Origin: an uncultured Prevotellaceae bacterium
GTDB lineage: Bacteria; Bacteroidota; Bacteroidia; Bacteroidales; Bacteroidaceae
Reading direction: 5' to 3'
NCBI GenBank assembly: GCA_937891085.1
Contig: CALAEY010000088.1
Location: forward strand, 1 to 24,057
DNA: 24,057 bases
Within the stretch, counting starts at the first letter, position 1. Every line of letters begins with the position of its first letter. Below, in pieces: positions 20,979 through 24,057 of the stretch. Position numbers and translations under genes: made by a program. The notes below the pieces were generated by a model. The model had not been told where the DNA came from, did not search any database, and saw only the letters and a list, made by a program, of their open reading frames with translations.

Positions 20979-22079
20979 ATGGCAAAAAAACGAAAGCTAA
21001 GCACATGGGCTATCCTTCGCGGACTAATGAAACGCGTCCGCATCAGGCACTGGATCCTGATAGTGTGGATAGGAACCGTCCTTCTCTTCCAGCAGGTAGA
21101 AGGATGGGGAGAATACTATGCCCGACACCTCTACCCTACTATCGGCAAGGCACTTTCGTCACTTTCTGGCAAGGTGGATGTCTGTCTCAGTGATACGTTC
21201 TACTTCCTACTTATAGGATTGGCCCTACTTTGGATACCTATTTCTATCTGGATGCTGAAGCGGAAGAAAAAGAGGCTCCTAGCTGATTTCACAGAAGCTG
21301 CCCTGTGGCTCTATGTGTGGTTCTACTCGGCTTGGGGACTGAATTACTGGCAGGACAATTTCTACCTGCGCACAGGGGTGGGCTACGTGGAGTATTCATC
21401 CAACTCCCTAGGAGCCTACGTGAGTGCATACATCTATGACCTCAATGATGCGTATGTGCCTGTGGAGGACATCGACAGCATGCTGGTGAAGCAGGAAATC
21501 TTGAAAAGTTATGAAGCTATCTATGCACAGACAGGCATGAATAAACCTCTGAATACAGATCCGCAAGTGAAGACCATGTTTATCACGCCACTGGCATCTA
21601 TGGTGGCTGTCACTGGCAGCATGGGGCCATTCTTTGGCGAGTTCACCATCAATGGAGAGGTGCTACCTGTGGATTACCCGCATATCTATGCCCACGAACT
21701 TTCTCACCTCTATGGCATCACCAGCGAGGGTGAGGCCAACTTCTATGCCTATCTGGCCTGTATGCATTCTGATGTGCCAGAAATTCGCTTCAGCGGTCTG
21801 CTCTCCGTCTTCAGTCACTTGATGAACAACGTACGGACATTGATGGGTGAAAGTTCGTATGCCCATCTCATAAAGCAGGTGCGCCCAGAGATACGCCTGT
21901 TGGTTCGCGACCGTCAAGCTTACTGGATGGATCGCTACAATCCCTACATAGGCAAGATGCAAGACCTGATGTACGATTTCTACCTACGCCAGCATCGCAT
22001 AGAAGGCGGACGGAAGAACTACTCGGCAGTGGTAGGATTGCTGATGGCGTGGGACGAACGGCAGAAGGTCAGTCCTTGA
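20979..22079 (+). CDS. DUF3810 family membrane protein with HExxH motif
   Basis: A 366-aa protein of the DUF3810 family of Bacteroidota, a predicted membrane-anchored zinc metallopeptidase. Hydrophobic segments at ~25-38, 73-93 and ~106-122 precede a large extracytoplasmic/soluble part. The zinc motif is HELSH (239-243), followed by GEANFYAYL, where Glu252 is the likely third ligand. Other family-like parts are SAWGLNYWQDNFYLRTG and GSMGPFFGEFTING. I start at ATG 20979 (MAKKRKLSTW), just behind a -7 box; the frame is open to 20766, but upstream codons overlap the divergent promoter and read as non-conserved sequence. The 3' end overlaps the convergent YigZ gene by 11 bp. The peptidase activity and substrate are untested for the family as far as I know. 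Confidence 0.85.
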   Translation: MAKKRKLSTWAILRGLMKRVRIRHWILIVWIGTVLLFQQVEGWGEYYARHLYPTIGKALSSLSGKVDVCLSDTFYFLLIGLALLWIPISIWMLKRKKKRLLADFTEAALWLYVWFYSAWGLNYWQDNFYLRTGVGYVEYSSNSLGAYVSAYIYDLNDAYVPVEDIDSMLVKQEILKSYEAIYAQTGMNKPLNTDPQVKTMFITPLASMVAVTGSMGPFFGEFTINGEVLPVDYPHIYAHELSHLYGITSEGEANFYAYLACMHSDVPEIRFSGLLSVFSHLMNNVRTLMGESSYAHLIKQVRPEIRLLVRDRQAYWMDRYNPYIGKMQDLMYDFYLRQHRIEGGRKNYSAVVGLLMAWDERQKVSP

Positions 22080-22671
22080 AACTGAGCGTCTCTACTTTCT
22101 CCAACCTTGCACGAAGCTTAGGCATGGCAGAGCGACGTATGCGGAGGGTCATCAGGCAGTCGTTGTCGAAGCCCTGACTTACCAGTTCTGGTTCCTCCTC
22201 CTTCACGATGCGCATCACCTCATTCATAAAGGGATACTCGAAGCGGAAAGAGACGTATTCATCCACCGTCTTCTCTATGATCTCTGCATTCCGAAGTGCC
22301 TCTGCAGCGGCTTCCTTATAGGCTGCATAGAGTCCGCTGGTGCCCAGTTTGATGCCACCAAAGTAGCGCACTACCACAAGGAGAATGTCTGTCAGTTCCA
22401 ACGAATTGATCTGCCCAAGTATCGGACGCCCCGCCGTGCCCGAAGGTTCCCCGTTGTCATTGGCACGGAAGTCCTTGCGCTCGGATCCCAGCATATAGGC
22501 ATAGCAGGCATGGCGGGCATCGTAATACTTCTTATTGATGGCAGCCAACTCCTCCTTCACGTCATCGAGCGTACGCACAGGAATGGCCATCGCAATGAAC
22601 TTACTGCGTTTCTCCGTGTAGAGCCCTTCACTGCGGGCAGCTATGGTCTTGTAGCTATCGTCTGCCATCAT
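22069..22671 (-). CDS. YigZ/IMPACT family protein
   Basis: About 200 aa, full length for the bacterial YigZ/YvyE group, which shares its N-terminal domain with eukaryotic IMPACT. Diagnostic residues are RSKFIAMAIPV near the start, ARHACYAYMLG, NDNGEPSGTAGRPIL and VVVRYFGGIKLGTSGLYAAY (the most conserved block), followed by a C-terminal ferredoxin-like domain (YVSFRFEYPFMNEVMRIVKE...LRARLEKVETLSF). The frame is open to 22701, but I start at the MMADDS pair (22671/22668), 17-20 nt from a perfect -7 box. IMPACT homologues are linked to translation control or ribosome-associated stress in other organisms; the bacterial role is not settled. Confidence 0.9.
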   Translation of the reverse strand: MMADDSYKTIAARSEGLYTEKRSKFIAMAIPVRTLDDVKEELAAINKKYYDARHACYAYMLGSERKDFRANDNGEPSGTAGRPILGQINSLELTDILLVVVRYFGGIKLGTSGLYAAYKEAAAEALRNAEIIEKTVDEYVSFRFEYPFMNEVMRIVKEEEPELVSQGFDNDCLMTLRIRRSAMPKLRARLEKVETLSFKD

Positions 22672-22687
22672 CTTAGTTTTCTGATTG

Positions 22688-22719
22688 CAAAGATAGTGCA
22701 AGGCGAGCGAAAATGCAAG
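22688..22719 (-). promoter_or_regulatory. Promoter of the YigZ gene
   Basis: On (-): CTTG (22716-22719), 20 nt, TATCTTTG (22688-22695). The -7 box lies in the repeat unit AAAGATAGTGCAA. Confidence 0.65.
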
Positions 22720-22830
22720 TTTACTTGCTATTTCCCGAGCCGCAGCCTATCTTCACGAGTTCAAGCGAGTAAAGATAGTGCAAATCGAGGGCAGAACGAA
22801 ATAGTTCACTTTATTTATGCTGAGATGCAG
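22689..22830. repeat. Promoter-bearing intergenic repeat region
   Basis: AAAGATAGTGCAA occurs at 22689-22701 and again at 22771-22783, each followed by a CGAG-rich segment (GGCGAGCGAAA / ATCGAGGGCAGAACGAAA). Between them lie GCAAGT-TT-ACTTGC (22715-22728) and CGAGCCGCAGCCTATCTTC. The pattern resembles a repeat common upstream of Prevotella genes (memory). It fills nearly the whole 166-nt gap between DUF4249 and YigZ. Confidence 0.55.
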
Positions 22831-22837
22831 TCTATTT

Positions 22838-23929
22838 TCACTCCCCATACTCCACGAAGTGGCGGTCGTAGCTCAGGGCACCTAAGATGCCCCAGCCGTT
22901 TTGGACATTGCTTGGAATAAGCATGGGCTCGGCATCACGTTCGTTTCCCGTTATACGATAGAGCTGCATCGCCTTCAGGAACTTGTAGAGGTCCTCAGAG
23001 ATGGCCTGCAGTTCCACCATCACACGCGGGGCTATCTCGGGTATCTCATCCTTCGACGTCTTGTTGAAGTCCAGAGCATCCGGTGATACGTATGCCATCG
23101 GACTGTCTATGGTGAAGGTGCGCCCAGCTGCCTGACTGCCTTCAAAGACAGTGGAGAAATAGGCCGGCCAACCGCCGAATCCCTGCACCAGGCGGTTGTC
23201 GGTGAACAGCTCGTCATCGGAGAAATAGACATCCTGCATCACATAGTAGTGGTAGCATAACCGCTGCCAACCGCCGTCCTTCCAATACTGGCTGGATGTC
23301 ACCAGCGTCTGGCTGCGCTCGCTCCTCACGCGCAGGCGGTAGTAGCTGTTCTCACCTACGCCCGTGATGCGGCACCTCAGCCTCATGACGGTGTCCGACT
23401 GGTTCACCAGCCCCTCCATGTCCTGATAGGGGTTCTCCGCCAGTACCTCATGGCCCACGATCTCTATGCCAGGCTTGGCGGGCACCGCCGTCTCGGCACT
23501 CAGCTCCTTCCCTCCGCTCACGGCCTTCACCCTGATGCGGTCTCCCTCCTGCGGGACGTAGCCGCACGTATAGCAGAAGCCCAGCTCGTCGTAGTGCATC
23601 GGGTAGCTTTCCTGCCCGTTCACCTCCGCCGTCACCTCGGCATCCCTCACGGCCGTCTTGGCCAGGTAGTCGTCTGTCAGGTAGTCGGTAGTGAGGTCGT
23701 CCTTGAAAAGCACGGCGTGCTCATAGTCGTAGTACTGGATGGACGGCACCCTGTCTATCTGGTAGGCACGGCTCAGGCAGACCGTCAGCGGGGTGCCTAT
23801 GACGGCCGTGCCGTTGATTACCAAGTCGGTGGCCTTCTCGTTCTCAGGACCCTCGAAGTCGAGCGTCCGCTCGCAGGCACCGCACAGCAGCGCCGACAGC
23901 AGGAGCAGGATTGTATATCTATTCTTCAT
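22838..23929 (-). CDS. DUF4249 family lipoprotein
   Basis: A 363-aa outer-membrane-associated lipoprotein. Signal peptide MKNRYTILLLLSALLCGAC, lipidated Cys19. ERTLDFEGPENEKATDLVINGTAV then the alternating strands LTVCLSRAYQID...AVRDAEVTAEVNGQ match the usual beginning of DUF4249 proteins; GYVPQEGDRIRVKAVSGGKELSAETAVPAKP is the typical middle. The C-terminus is LYRITGNERDAEPMLIPSNV followed by GWGILGALSYDR, also family-typical. The gene begins 6 nt after the stop of a TonB-dependent receptor (23936), the standard context for DUF4249, which suggests a shared uptake or binding role at the outer membrane. The 5' third is visibly richer in G+C than the rest of the window. The ligand is unknown. 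Confidence 0.88.
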   Translation of the reverse strand: MKNRYTILLLLSALLCGACERTLDFEGPENEKATDLVINGTAVIGTPLTVCLSRAYQIDRVPSIQYYDYEHAVLFKDDLTTDYLTDDYLAKTAVRDAEVTAEVNGQESYPMHYDELGFCYTCGYVPQEGDRIRVKAVSGGKELSAETAVPAKPGIEIVGHEVLAENPYQDMEGLVNQSDTVMRLRCRITGVGENSYYRLRVRSERSQTLVTSSQYWKDGGWQRLCYHYYVMQDVYFSDDELFTDNRLVQGFGGWPAYFSTVFEGSQAAGRTFTIDSPMAYVSPDALDFNKTSKDEIPEIAPRVMVELQAISEDLYKFLKAMQLYRITGNERDAEPMLIPSNVQNGWGILGALSYDRHFVEYGE

Positions 23930-23935
23930 CGTTTC

Positions 23936-24057
23936 TCAGAGTTTAAGTGTCAGACTTATGAAAGGCATGATGGGGAACATGCAGACACCCTTCAGCTCAG
24001 GACGGCTTCCCACGTATCCCCAGTAAACTGATGACACGTTCTGCTGGTTGTACAGGT
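23936..24057 (-). CDS. TonB-dependent outer-membrane receptor, 3' end only
   Basis: The last 40 codons of a gene that continues beyond the window: LYNQQNVSSVYWGYVGSRPE + LKGVCMFPIMPFISLTLKL and a TGA. The run 'F-P-I-M-P-F-I-S-L-T-L-K-L' with its aromatic/aliphatic alternation is the closing strand of a TonB-dependent receptor barrel, and the DUF4249 gene 6 nt downstream is the expected partner. Nothing of the plug domain or TonB box can be seen, so substrate class cannot be assigned. Confidence 0.8.
   Translation of the reverse strand, partial: LYNQQNVSSVYWGYVGSRPELKGVCMFPIMPFISLTLKL

Overview
The window comes from a Bacteroidota chromosome, most likely a Prevotella/Segatella-type species. 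The evidence is a combination of clade markers: fimbrillin-like lipoproteins, a TonB receptor/DUF4249 pair, a DUF3810 protein, a 'smalltalk' micro-protein behind an HU-like protein, and promoters of the Bacteroidota form (TTTG, about 19-21 nt, TAnnTTTG). Intergenic spaces are filled with short AT-rich repeats of the (AATTGACAATTGAC) and (GAATTGAGAATTG) kind. The species call is inference; no rRNA or tRNA gene is present.

Layout. (1) 141-1246 (+): HU-like DNA-binding protein, 33-aa smalltalk protein and M15-type peptidase, closed by a terminator. (2) 1418-3163 (+): promoter, long structured leader, 37-aa micro-peptide and fimbrillin-like lipoprotein, closed by a terminator. (3) 3164-3555: a gene-poor scar holding the 3' tail of a beta-barrel gene, a 158-bp MITE-like element with 24-bp terminal inverted repeats, a 30-bp repeat also found at 1296, and a telomere-like CCCTAAA tract. 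(4) 3556-9584 (-): COG0523 metal chaperone with a His/Asp tract, GltS-type symporter, a two-gene unit (RyR-domain protein plus membrane protein with a TIR-like core), a Thr/Lys-rich small protein, and a DAACS symporter. (5) 9733-12103 (-): a second micro-peptide followed by a fimbrillin-like/leucine-rich-repeat lipoprotein. (6) 12466-15189 (-): valS, which carries a copy of the intergenic repeat inside its reading frame. (7) 15190-15752: a perfect promoter in front of a HicA-like N-terminal remnant. (8) 15753-17240 (+): a protein of unknown function, meeting tail to tail a (-) operon of an ABC exporter and a Cache/SpoIIE phosphatase (17234-20857). (9) 20979-22079 (+): DUF3810 metallopeptidase-like membrane protein, overlapping tail to tail with a YigZ/IMPACT protein (-). 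(10) 22838-24057 (-): DUF4249 lipoprotein preceded by the 3' end of its TonB-dependent receptor.

Two things deserve most attention. The first is the translationally coupled RyR + membrane TIR-like pair (6289-7949), which has the logic of a nucleotide-signal conflict or stress system and which I do not recognise as a described system. The second is the pair of homologous micro-peptides at 1791-1904 and 12002-12103, sharing the pattern V-x-Y-E-x-P-x-A-E-V-V-x-M-E or a close form of it, each placed directly upstream of a fimbrillin-like lipoprotein and one behind a switch-like RNA leader.
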